Shown piece by piece: positions 35,101 to 47,100 of a stretch of DNA of 64,000 bases. The translations under genes were made by a program, and so were the position numbers. The stretch is from assembly GCF_052857255.1 (NCBI RefSeq), contig NC_135500.1, positions 108,699,701-108,763,700 on the forward strand. Direction: 5' to 3'. This DNA comes from Amblyomma americanum. Taxonomy: Eukaryota; Arthropoda; Arachnida; Ixodida; Ixodidae. Below the pieces are notes generated by a model, which did no database searches, was not told where the DNA came from, and saw only the letters and a program-made list of their open reading frames with translations. Each line of letters opens with the position of its first letter. The stretch's first letter is position 1.

Positions 35101-38100
35101 TTCAGATGCCCGTGCTGAATCAATATTCAGCACTGTAAAGCGTGATCAGAAAGGATGTATTCATTCCGTGACTAAGTGAGCATCATGGAAACGATTCGTA
35201 CTATCTGATAACTACAGAGTTAAAGAATCTGGTGTTATTTTGAAAACATCATTCAATGCAGTTATCAGAACAATTTCGCCTGCGACAAGTCAAAGCTCGC
35301 TCCAAAACACCTTTTCTGTGACTCGCTCGTCAGGTGGCATTAGAGCTCGGGGCTCTGGGGCACACGGGAGAGAGACTGCTGCACACGCTACGAAAATCAC
35401 CATGTTTTATATTTTGCACCAGGTCAGGAGCACGCATATTTGCTAGCAAAAAAAAAAAAAAGTCGATGCAAACGTTTTTCACGGAACCCACACTGAGATT
35501 CATAAATTAAAGTGGCTATAATAGGCGTAATCCGCACGTCCAAAGGCGCGAACAGAACACACAGAGCAATGCCACCAAATCACTTTGCTGATGCACAAAA
35601 ACATTGTAGTTACTACGGCACTATCACATCAGCACTGCTAGCCTATTTATTTATTTATAGATACTGCGATCTAGTACAAGATCATAGGAGGATGTGGTTG
35701 ATTGTCCAGTTTTCCATAGCCTGTTTCATGTGCTAAAGTCCACTTTCCTAGAAATTGATGCAAACACGCAAGAATATGTGATGGAATATTCTTGAAGATG
35801 TTGACCCAAACATACAAGTACCTGTAGGTTGAATTACAAAAAACTTACATTTCATAAGTAACATGAACAAGGAAGGTTTATGCACACATTCAATTAAATA
35901 AAACTGTTTGAAAACAAAAAATAGGACTAAGGTGAAGTGCAAGTAGCAGTCGTGCCCATGCAAATGCCACAGAATAAAACTGGCAGGCGCCTCTAGCAGC
36001 TACAAGTGAAACCATTACAATGAAGGATCGATCGGTGCACCTCACAGTAACCGAGCCCCAAGAAATGAAAAGCCCCTCTCGTCTCACCTGATGCCCTGGC
36101 CGACATTTTGCAGCACGTCTCGCGGCTGCCAGGAGGAAGATGCAGTGGCGCCATGCGTCTCCAACTCGCGCTTGCGCCGTATGTATCCCTCCAGCTTCCG
36201 CTGCAGCTGGGCGATGGACTGTGCGCACTTCTGGTTCTTCTTCTCAAAGACGCTTTTGATGCGCTGCATCTGCTGGCGGTCCGCGTTTGCCGCCAGCTTC
36301 AGGTACTCGTTCACATTGTCTGTGCACAAATAGCGTGCGGGTCAGAACAGACACACCTTGCACTAAGCAACTTGTGCATTTAGCCGGACTTCATCTTGCC
36401 ACATATACAAACACCCCATATGTGGCTTAAGAAAAATGCTGACAACAAAGAACAAGCTTATGACAAACACCAAAACTTTTGCAATAAGCAGCAAATGCCA
36501 CACAAGCTTGCACCCTAATAAAGTGAGCAACTACACTGTTCGGTGGTGTATATTCCACCAAACCAGTGCACAGATTGTGTGCATGGTCTAAACTTGAAGG
36601 ACGACTCAAACATTTAATGGTGTGCAAAATGTGAGCCTTTGGGGTTGGTTAAGATCTACAAGCAACAGTATGCCAAACTTTCATTGAACAACCAGCATCA
36701 TATTAAAAGTAAACAGAATTACTGCCACACAAGCTACTTACTAGCATACAAAGATCTCAGTGAACTACTGCTACAAAGAACAATGCCCATGAACTAGTAA
36801 GTCGATTAATGTCCGCCATGCACTTCACCAGAAAGCTGGTAAAAAATCAATAGCACTTGTACTTGCACCCTTCCTCCTATAATACCGTAAAAACCCGCAT
36901 ATAATACGAGGTTTTTTTCTATATTAAGCGGTCCTAGCTTTCCGCCTCGTACTATTTGCGGCTCCGAACAAAAATTTATGAAGTTGCTCGAAGTTTTTGT
37001 TTCGTTATTGCGGCGTGGCTACGGCTTGGATTCGTTACTCTTGACAAACAACGTCACGATGTAGTTTCTTTGTTGTTGATCCTTTGGGTGTGCCGGGGGG
37101 CTTTGGTTTGCCGTGTGCCTGCTGACAACGCACGTGCTCACATGTAAGCCACGCTTCGTGAAGTGGGTGTTTTTTTGGGAGCAAGATGTCAGGGTCTCAA
37201 AAACAGCACTCGGCTGCTTTCAAGCGAAAAGTGATTTTAGCTGCGGAGAACATCGGCAACAGTGTGGCCGGGAGGCAGTTTGGTGTCGTTGAGGGAAGCA
37301 TTCATGGATGGCGACGACAGAAAGAAGCCCTTTCACATGCAGCGGAACGCGACGAAGCTTTCGTGGCCCGAATAATGGCGCATTCCCAGAAAATGAACTT
37401 GGCCTGACGGAGTTAATACGGCAACAGCGAGCCGCGCATCTAGCTATGAGCGTAGAGCTTATGCAGGCAAAATCTAGAGAGCTTGCAAAAGAAAAAGGGA
37501 GACCGCGCTCTGCCTTCAAAGCGAGCAAGCACTGGATCCATCGCTACATGTGCTGTGCTGGCTTTTCACTACACTGGCAGACCTCGATTTCAAAGAAGCT
37601 GCCTGAAGCATTCAAAGAGCTGCTTGTGAGTTTTCAGCGCCATGCTATTTCTTTGCGCAAGTCAAAAAACTTTCTTCTAGGGCCAAATAGCGAATGCCGA
37701 TTAGAACCTGGACATGCCGTCACCCCTCAACATGCACGAGAAGGGGTCTAGACAAGTTAGCGTCTGAGCCACTGGCTACGAGAAGACGCGAGTTACAGTC
37801 ACATTATAGTGCACAGCAGATGGCTGCAAGCTCCCCCCTTTCGTGATCTTCAAGAGGAAAACAATGCCAAAAAGTGAGGTGCAGCCAAAAAATGTCATCG
37901 TGAGAAGCCATGAGAAAGGGTGGATGAATGAGGATCTAGTCTTTGACTGGGCAAAGTCCGTGTGCTGTAGGCAACCTGGTGCACTGTTGTCCCTGCCATC
38001 CATCCTTGTGCTGCAAGCCTTTTGTTTCCATTTGGCCGACTCGGTCAAGAGGCTGCTACGTGACTGTGGCACTGAACTCGTGATTCTGGGTGGGATGACG

Positions 38101-41100
38101 TCACAACTACAGCCCCTTGATGTTTGTGTAAACGAACCCTTCAAGGACGCAGTCAAGTGGTGCTATACAGAGTGGATACGCTCAGGTGAGCCTGCAGTGA
38201 CACCAACCGGGCGGCTGAAGCGGGCTTCGCCAGCCACGCTGTGCAAATGGATCGTGGACGCGTGGGCGGCCATCCCAGAATACCTTGTGCGTCGTTCTTT
38301 TAAGAAGTGCGGCATCTCAAATGCCCTCGATGGCACGGAAGATGAGTACATTTGGGATGCGATTCAAATAAATGTCTTCTCTGAGCTTTCGTCACTCCTA
38401 TTACACGCGGGTAAAACTTTTTTTCCATTTCGAGCCTCTAAAACTTCACCTCGTATTATATTCGGGTTCATATTATACGCAGGTTTTGACGGTACACTCT
38501 CATATAAGGTGTGAATGCAGCAACTGTGCAGAACTGCCATCCAAGGGCTGCAAATGAATCTACACACAATGCACCCGAACAGACTGCGCACCCAAAAAGC
38601 CAAACAAACCGCGAGGAGCCACACGAAGGCACGGCCCTTTGATTTCCTGTGTCCCTCACCATCGCGTGTCGTCTGCTCGGCCTTGATGAGCTCTCGCGTC
38701 CGGGCAATCTTGTGGCTGACATGCTCCAGGGCCGCCCTCGTCCGGTGCAGGTCCGGGGTGTGAGCCAACAGCTGGTCTGTCTCGTCCGCACCGGGTGCAG
38801 CTGCTCCGCCCCCAGCCTCCGCGCCCCCATTGGCCAGCAACGAGGAGCTGGCCACCAGAGCAGGCCCCACCCCCTCCTGGTAGAAGAGAGACACAGGGCA
38901 GCAGCATGGGTGGTGGAGGTCAGCATCGGTCACCAAAGAACTCTCGAGCGCAGAGAGTGAGGTGCAACTGCTGGGCACTCCCTGCCCACAGCCATTTCGC
39001 AACACATCTCGTCAGCAGCCTATGTGCCTCAGGGTGTTGGTAAACACTAGACATGCAAACGACAAGGACCCCAAATCAAATAAGCAGCACGAGTGCAGGT
39101 GCATGCTGCTCACTTCAGCAGGTGTTCTAGTAAACACTATGCTTTGGGCAAACATCTCTGAGGTCTCTACATTTCTGGAAGCAGTTATAAGTAGGGGTTG
39201 AACTTTCTGGTTTGTTTGTTGCTTATTTTGTTTATTTGATTCCTCAAGGGGCTCATGTTGAGACATTACATGAGGGAGTGGGCAATACAATGCAATGAAG
39301 TACAATAAAAATCAAGATGAACTGTTATCGATCAGCCGCTTGAATGATAGTGGGTCGATGATGGTGGCAATTTCGGTGGGCAGGCCATTCCAGTCTCGTG
39401 CTGTGTGCAGAAAAAAATGCCTGCTGAAAAGTTGTAGAGTGGGCTTGTGGAGTATACACTATTAGATTGGCAGAACCAGGCGATGCCTAGGGCTCTATAT
39501 ACGTAGTGGTTATCAGACGGCAAAGACTGGAAAAATTTATGAAAAAAGCTAAGACGCTCTATCTTATAGCATGAGGCTAGAGAGGGTAAGCTGATTAGAG
39601 CTTTTAGTGCAGAGATGTTTGAATCGTAGGAATAATTGGACAAAATTAATCTGTTACTATGTTCTGAACAGACTCGAGGACATTAGTAAGGTTACTGTCA
39701 TATGGGTCTAAAATAGCATTAGTTATTCCAGCTTGGGTCGCACAAACGTTTGGAAAGCTAGTTGTTTAATACGGGGGAGAAGCTAGGGAAAGGTTACAGC
39801 GTATATAACCTACAGCACAGTTAGCAAATAAAAATAAAAACGATAAATTACACTAAATTAATTTTTGAAGTTTGCTATTTACCAACAGTGGTCAGTACCC
39901 TTGAAATGTACAACACAGATTGCTGGATATTGATTACAAGCTAGAATTAGTCCCAAGAGGAAAGTAACAAAGTGCGGAAGCCAGGGGTGCGGTGATAGAG
40001 TGGGATCATTAAAGGGACCGACCACTGACTAAAACATGTCACAAGGTCATGGCGGAAATGAAACAATCGTGCCTCATTCATCAAGAATTCAGCACTAGTA
40101 CTAATGGACAGCCTGCATTTCCTTTCCAGCAGGTAATATTTCTGTGTTTGCGTCTATCGTTCTATTCATGTTTCATTTGCCGTTTCTGTTTCATTGGCAA
40201 GCGCAACCATGCTTATTAGGTGTCAGGTGTGAATGCTCCACAGCATGTGTGGAAGTCGGTGCATTTGTTTTTCTGTGTCTTGGAATTGCATGCAAGATCA
40301 AAATATGCCCCTTTGTTTTCATTGCTCCAATGGCTGTAATGAAAACATATACATACGCAAAATGTTCAAGTCACATTAGCGATATAGTGACAGTGAAAGG
40401 AAGCCAAAGATGCCCAATAAAAGTGCTCAGAAGACCGAACCCGCTCCTTTTTATTCTCTTCAAGGCAATAAAGGCACTTCCAAGTCACTGGCTTTGCGGC
40501 TTCTAGAGCCACAGAGGTAGAATTAAAATTTGGAGGACGCTTAAGCTTCGTCTTTAAGAGTGAGACGCGACAGCGTGTTGCAGCGTTGCCAAGAAATGCA
40601 CGGAATCATCCCAGACATGTCCCAGGTATATCACAGATAAGCCATCACCCATTACGCGAGACGCGTGACTTGTTGGACAATTTAAGGAAAGGATGCCTGT
40701 CTTGCATATCCCAGGCCGTAAGCCGTAAGGGAAGGAAAATGAAATGTAAATTGGCTTTAAAGGGACTATGCAATGAACTAAACCTCACTTGTAAATGTTT
40801 TCAATGCTTTGAAATGATGCTAATCATTAACACTAAGTATGAGTCTTCGGAACTCAGCCGGCAATTTATTATGAATTTTTAAAGACCGTGTTTCTCAAAA
40901 TTCGCGGGCCGATTGGTGTTTTCGTAGTGGCTGGTTTTGAAAGTAAAGTCGTGAAAATAGACGTCACTAGTTCCATGACGTCGGCAGGCCACCACACGCT
41001 GTCATTCGCTAGAGCCACGGCAGCCACGACGTCACGGGCACACAACCGGTAGCCGTGAAAGTCGTCTGCTTGTGCCGCCGCGTGAGCCCCTCGAACAAGC

Positions 41101-44100
41101 GCGAGTCCCTTGAGCAAGCGCGAGCCAGGTCACTGCCTTCGCGCATATGGTTTCAATTTACCTCTGCCACCTCTTTCTGTCGGGAGTTGTGGGGCCACCC
41201 GCAGTGTCACGACAAGCAAAAGAATCCGAAGCGCACCGCAATCCAGAAAGGCGAAGAGAGACCGCGAAGACGCTGCCGATGCTGCTCCTGGGGCGCCGGG
41301 TGCGACAACCGTAAGTTGCAAACCGAACGTAAGCGGATGACGTATTAATGGGCGGGGCCCAGTCCCAGACCTGTTTTCTATTTTTTTTTCTGGTGCCCCG
41401 CGTGTACGAGTTGAGGGGGGAGAGGAGGAGCATAATTTTTAATCGCCCATATCTTGGTTGTTATTGACGCTAGCTCAAAAATTTTTGCACTGGGGTGACG
41501 AGTGATCGAATGCCAATCTCTTGTATGCTTTATGTAACCTGAAATAATTTACTGCATAATCCCTTTAAGAAAAGAAAATGACGGCTGTCTCACAATTCTC
41601 CCTGGACACCCATACTGCGCCCGCCATAAAGGAAGGAAAATCCCTTCCCTTACGGCGCGGTTCAGGTGTCCACCGAGATGCGCCATTTTTCGCTCACGGC
41701 CAACGCTGCTGATGACACCGGCTTTTCTGCGACACGAGCTCCTTAACGCTGTCGCATTAAAATGGCTGGAGTGACAGACTGCCCAAACCAAGCTTTGATG
41801 AAGGCTCGAAGAAGTAATGCAATCTGATGTTGGTTTTATGGGGGTTTAATGTCCCAAAGCGACTAAGACTATGAGGGACGCCATAGTGAAGAGCTGTGGG
41901 AATTTTGACCACCTGTGGTTCTTTAATGTGCAGTGATATCGCACAGTACACGGGCCTCTAGAATTTTGCCTCCATCGAAATTTGACTGCCGCGGCTGGGA
42001 TCGAACCCGTGTCTTTCGGGTCAGCAGCTGAGCACGATAACCACTGAGCCATCGCGGCGGCTGTAATGCAATTTTAATGCAGGTAAAGAAACAAAAAAGG
42101 GCCAATTGAACTGTCTTGTAGCTGTTCTTTTTTTTTCTTTTTTTCAGGGGAGTTCTAAGCTATAACTGAACTGGCACTCAGAAGGAGAGCTGTCACACAG
42201 TCTAGACAGACTAACTAAAATCAAAACACTGTTGCAGCCTATTTTAAAAGCTCCTGCGAAAGAGGGGGAGATCTTCCGAACCAATGCTTCTCATTGCAAT
42301 AGGCCAAACACATAACTGACCAAGTGTTGCAAGTACTGGTTGCTCGACACCAACTAAAGAATGTTTTACATGCTACACCTACAACAGAACTGGGAGCGTT
42401 TTTCACAGATTCACTGCATGCTGTTACTCACAAACTGGTTCATAGCTTCTGGAAGCGTGAAAAACTATTTAATACTTTCTGCAGCTTTGCCAAAAAAAAA
42501 AAAAATTCCTCCAAATTGTTGCCCGCACAAGTCACCCTCACATTCATCTGTCAGAGTAAACATCGCTTGTTAGAAGAGAGAAAGAAGGTTGGAAAAATTA
42601 AAGACTTCTGGGGCAGCTTGGTGGCACGTGAAGGGCCACTAAAGTGAATATGGATTCCCATATGTTGTGGACCAAGTCTTGCAAGACGCCATTCCGAGTG
42701 CATTTCTATTTGTGATTAAAAAGTAAAAATTGAGAAGACCACTCATGACGCTAGCAGTGTTCACTTGAACTACTTGCATGACATAATACTAGACTGCATC
42801 TAATGTTCATCATGTAGTTTGAACCAACAGCCTATGCTATTAGCTAAGGAGACCTAGCATAGCAAAAAATGAAATTACTATTAACGACACCAAAAAGTCA
42901 ACCACAAGAATTTCCACAATGACATCCAATGGTAAAAAAATTTGACTGTATGTACTCATACACCCATGCATTACACACACACAAACTGTGCAGAGGCTGA
43001 GCTGCACCATAAATGAAGAGATGTTTTCTTTCTTGAACAAAGCTTATAATGCATTTTTCTATAAAACTGTCTGCAGCTACAAATTTGTTCCCAAGAAACC
43101 AAGTTTACTTCCAAGCAGCCTTCTGGCTCTAATCAGATAGGACGAAAGTTCCTCCTTGACGATTTTGTATTTTTTGAACCTCTAATGAGCGGTAAAACCG
43201 CTGATAAAGAGAAAAACACATGAAAGCAGTCCCCAAGTAATGAGGGATATTTGCCGAACTCTGCAGCTAATTTGAGATAAATCCACAGTTCAACATTTCG
43301 AGGTTTCAAACTGACATAGCAACGTGCAATTCAAGGCAAGGACAACCCAGCTTCAGAAATTTCGCTGCTTCTTAAAAGCTAACACTAAACATTGAACATG
43401 GTGAAACAACAGCTGCCACTGCTATGCCTGTAATGATGGTTGAAAAATCCAGCAGTTTATGCCGCAACCACAGAAACATGGCAGTTGTGTGAGACAAAAT
43501 ACTAACCCATTTCCTCCCGTTTAAATGGACTCTGAAGGGAAACACTGCCTTGACTAGTCTACTGGCGGTGGGGGCACGTTGTTGCTGACAACTCTTTGCG
43601 GCGAAATTGTAGCGAGTCTTGCATTCAATGATATCAGCTATGCACTCACTAAGACCGCATTTAAACTTTACCTGATGAGTAGCAGACTCAATAATGTTAA
43701 CATGTCTACAAAGGATATGCATTCCACCTAGGTTATGAGAATGAATCTATTACTTCTGTGACAACCAGAATGTGACAACCAGCATGCAAGTGCAGTCAGA
43801 AAAGATTCGCTGAATGAAACACACATGTGCCCACACACAGCACAAGGAATGAAGCTGCAAGTTATCAGTACTTGCGTAGCTGACACTGTTCTTAATTCAG
43901 GAGGCAGCCAGCATGTTCGAAGCAAAAGAACAACTCTTTGGAAATGTATGCAGCAAGAAACCAACCCCAAACACCTTGTTGCCCATGTTTGAGAGTGGCA
44001 ACAAACATCACCTGGCATAGACAATTTATTTCAGCAACAAGACTCTCCAGTGAGTCCACAGCTCCAATAGTTAAGGATATGAACATCTGCACGGAATATG

Positions 44101-47100
44101 CGTAAATCAAGTAAAGCAATGCGCTCGCAGCTAGCCTTACATTAGTTCAGGTCGCATGAGGGCATCAATGTTAAGGAACGGCTAACACCGACGAGAAGAA
44201 ACTTATTCCGCAGGCAAAACACAACGGCTAATATGAAGGAGGGCACTGCTATGCACGCTTCATCGCACAAAATGGTTACAGAGTTCAAAAGCATGCCACA
44301 TTATGTTCACAAAAAGCAGCACCCATGGATCTCTCTTGTCTATAAAGGCAAACTAAGTCCTCTACAAACCAACAGTTGTAACAAACTGTCTTTGCAAGGA
44401 TATTATGGTAACAAACATCCTCACGTGGTGGTTGGAGAGGGTACTGTAAACATCATCCTCATGCGCCCACTGTCACCTCTTGGATTCAGTTCCATAAAAG
44501 TGCCCATTTTCCCCTTACCCAACCATTTTTACCAGCTGCTCTGCGGCATTTCGCGCACACAACCCTTGAGGTGAAATTGCGACCTTTGCATTGTCAAGAA
44601 ATATATGAGAAGCAGTAGCGAAGTATTTTCACAGTAGACCCCCTTAAGGACAAACAGGATAGGTTCTCACAAATGTGTTTAGTTCACAAGAAGTTCAAAT
44701 CAACTGAGGTGCCCAAAATATTAGGCTGCGTGTTAGCCCGTCTGTACTGTTAACAGAGCCAGAATGAGGAAACCACATATAATGATGACCTTGCCAGGAT
44801 ATGCATACAGTAAAACCTTATTACAAGAGACACTCAAAGGACCCGAGAAAGGTGTATCTTGTAGGCAAGGTCTCTTGTAACCAAAAAATATGAAAACACT
44901 GAGGAGTCGAAGTAGATCAGTTTATTGCACATCAAGATTTAAGTGCGTTTAAACACATTCACACACTTAACAGGAAATTATTAATGTGACTTCACATGAC
45001 TTCACTTCAACATGACTTTTAGACATTTGAGTTTGCGTCTTATGGGAAACTATAGCGGATGAATCGCAAGACTAAACAGACTCATGTTATCGTGGCGACA
45101 GCTCCAGAGTCCGACAGACTTGACTACTGGCGTACAAAGCGACCGGCACTGTGGAAGCAGAGACGGAAATCCAACCCAACGTAAATTCAACTCAACAGTC
45201 GGTGCAGGAGCGCGACTGAAATTATGGAAGTAGAATGACGGAAATTTCGATGCAGTGAGACAATAATTGCAACCATGTGATGTGTGGCATCCAGCCAAGG
45301 AATGGAACAGAATCGAGCCAAGGGAATGAAAAGTGAAGAAACATCGGCCGCGTTGTGTGAGCGTACCTGGGTTGTGTCTCTTCTAAATAGTGAATTTACT
45401 CTAGGGAGCTAAAAAAGTTATCCTTAGTAACCGAGTGTCTCTTGTATGCGATGTTGTTAATATGGCGAACACAGGAAAACCAACCAAATCACTTTCAAAT
45501 GTCTTTTATAACCGAGTGTCTCTTGTAACGAGATTATACTGCATTACGGACTTTTTTGCCAAGGAGAATGTGAGCCTAATGTTTGCTAAGAACTGCTGAC
45601 AGCCCTAGCGCCCCAGAGAATAACTGCTAGTGAGTAAAAAAAGCAGAATATGCCCAATTACATGCCACAGGCAAGGCCACCTCCAAATTCCCCACCATTC
45701 TTTTTCAGACTGGAAGAACGCCCACACAAATAAACCCACTCAGTTCGGCCTTCAACTCTTTGTTTGTTCTTCACCTTGTTAGATTCGGTTAATTTCAGCA
45801 AGTGAACACATTGACAAAAACCACTTGGCCAACTGGTGCTGCTGAACACCAGTGTGCGTGGCACTCAAATGTTGATGTAAACCAATGCACCCAAATGATA
45901 AGGTTCATTTTAACCAGAGTTTACCTACATTGTGTATACAGGAGACCAAACAAAAGTTCCCTAACTATTCAGCCTAACGCATTTAACTCTCGAGAGATTC
46001 CACATACATGCTCCCCTATAATTTTCTGTCTTTTGAACAAAGCAAATCCAACCTGAAAAGAACAAGAAGTGTGCAGAGGTGTAACAACCATGTAAAAAAA
46101 TATCTGGCCTCTCTACACCCTGAGGCAACTCGGCGCATTGGTGTCTTCAAAAGCAGCGGTGCAGCTAAGTACAACTCTCTTACCGAATATATCCAATGCG
46201 ATGCCAGAGTGCTGGCAAGAAGTGAGGGTGGAAGCACAGGTCACACTATCTCTTCACAACACGTACTGCCTGCGACGCTTCAAAGCAGCCTCAATTTTTC
46301 AGCCCACTTTAGCAGCCCCGAGTTCAGAGACATTCCCAGCTGTTCTGTCAATCACTCCACGAAGCGGCCCGGTCGTTCAAAAGCTCAGCCACTCAAAAGC
46401 CAGACAACCAGAGCAAAACATTTTCGAAATAGAGCCGATCCCTAGCAAAAGCAGATGTCCGCAAAACAGCTTTCATGGGCAATAAACTGAAACTCAGCAA
46501 AAAAAAAAAAAAAGAGAAAGTATACTTTGCATAGTATACGCTACATAATTTGCATACTTTTGTCGTACAGGATGCACAAAAAATTTATTAAAAGATTAAA
46601 GTTTTTTGACAATTGTGTGCAACAAAGCAGCAAGCAAGCCAAAGGTTACTTCGCTAAGCCATCGCTATATGGTCGAGTGGTCTTAGGCATAGAATTTGGC
46701 TTTAATCCATGGTGAAGGAATGAAAAATGGGACATGATGATCAAGAAAGTGTTTCACTCTGCATCCCGACCTCTGCAATCACACTGAAAATACGCATCAG
46801 CTGACTTCACAGCTGATGCATATAGCTTGGCAACTGCTAGCAGCAATATTGTTCCCGTAATGGGAGCTTTCTGCACTTGTTTGTACCAGTCAAGTAATTA
46901 CAGTCAGTAATACTGGCTAGGCAACCACTTCAACGCTAGCACAAATAGTGCATAGTAGCCCCTACTTTAAAGCCTCCACAAAGCCTCACTGGTGAAGAGA
47001 TTTTACTATGGTCTAAAAGAGATCACTAAATACGGAAATCAGAAAAATTGTGAACTTGCTCGCAGCCACCAGAGCACCAGGAATTGAAAACTGCAGTCTC

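Larger units (their letters stand above)
32908..36087 (-). other. TMCC intron with two SINEs
   Basis: A 3.2-kb intron. Two type-B SINEs lie close together (33032-33236, 33413-33660). In 33665-36085 I see nothing recognisable. 34270-34440 is locally GC-rich, and a T/A-rich LINE-like tail lies near 35645-35675. Confidence 0.75.
36320..38659 (-). other. TMCC intron hosting a pogo element
   Basis: A 2.3-kb intron almost filled by the pogo element at 36885-38492, in the opposite orientation. 36320-36880 holds nothing recognisable. Confidence 0.85.

Noticed and set aside
38364..39005. 213-codon minus ORF as a single-exon gene
   Set aside because: Only the part 38660-38876 is coding. Splice sites at both ends and the family match show it is a TMCC exon, and the extensions are intron and pogo sequence.
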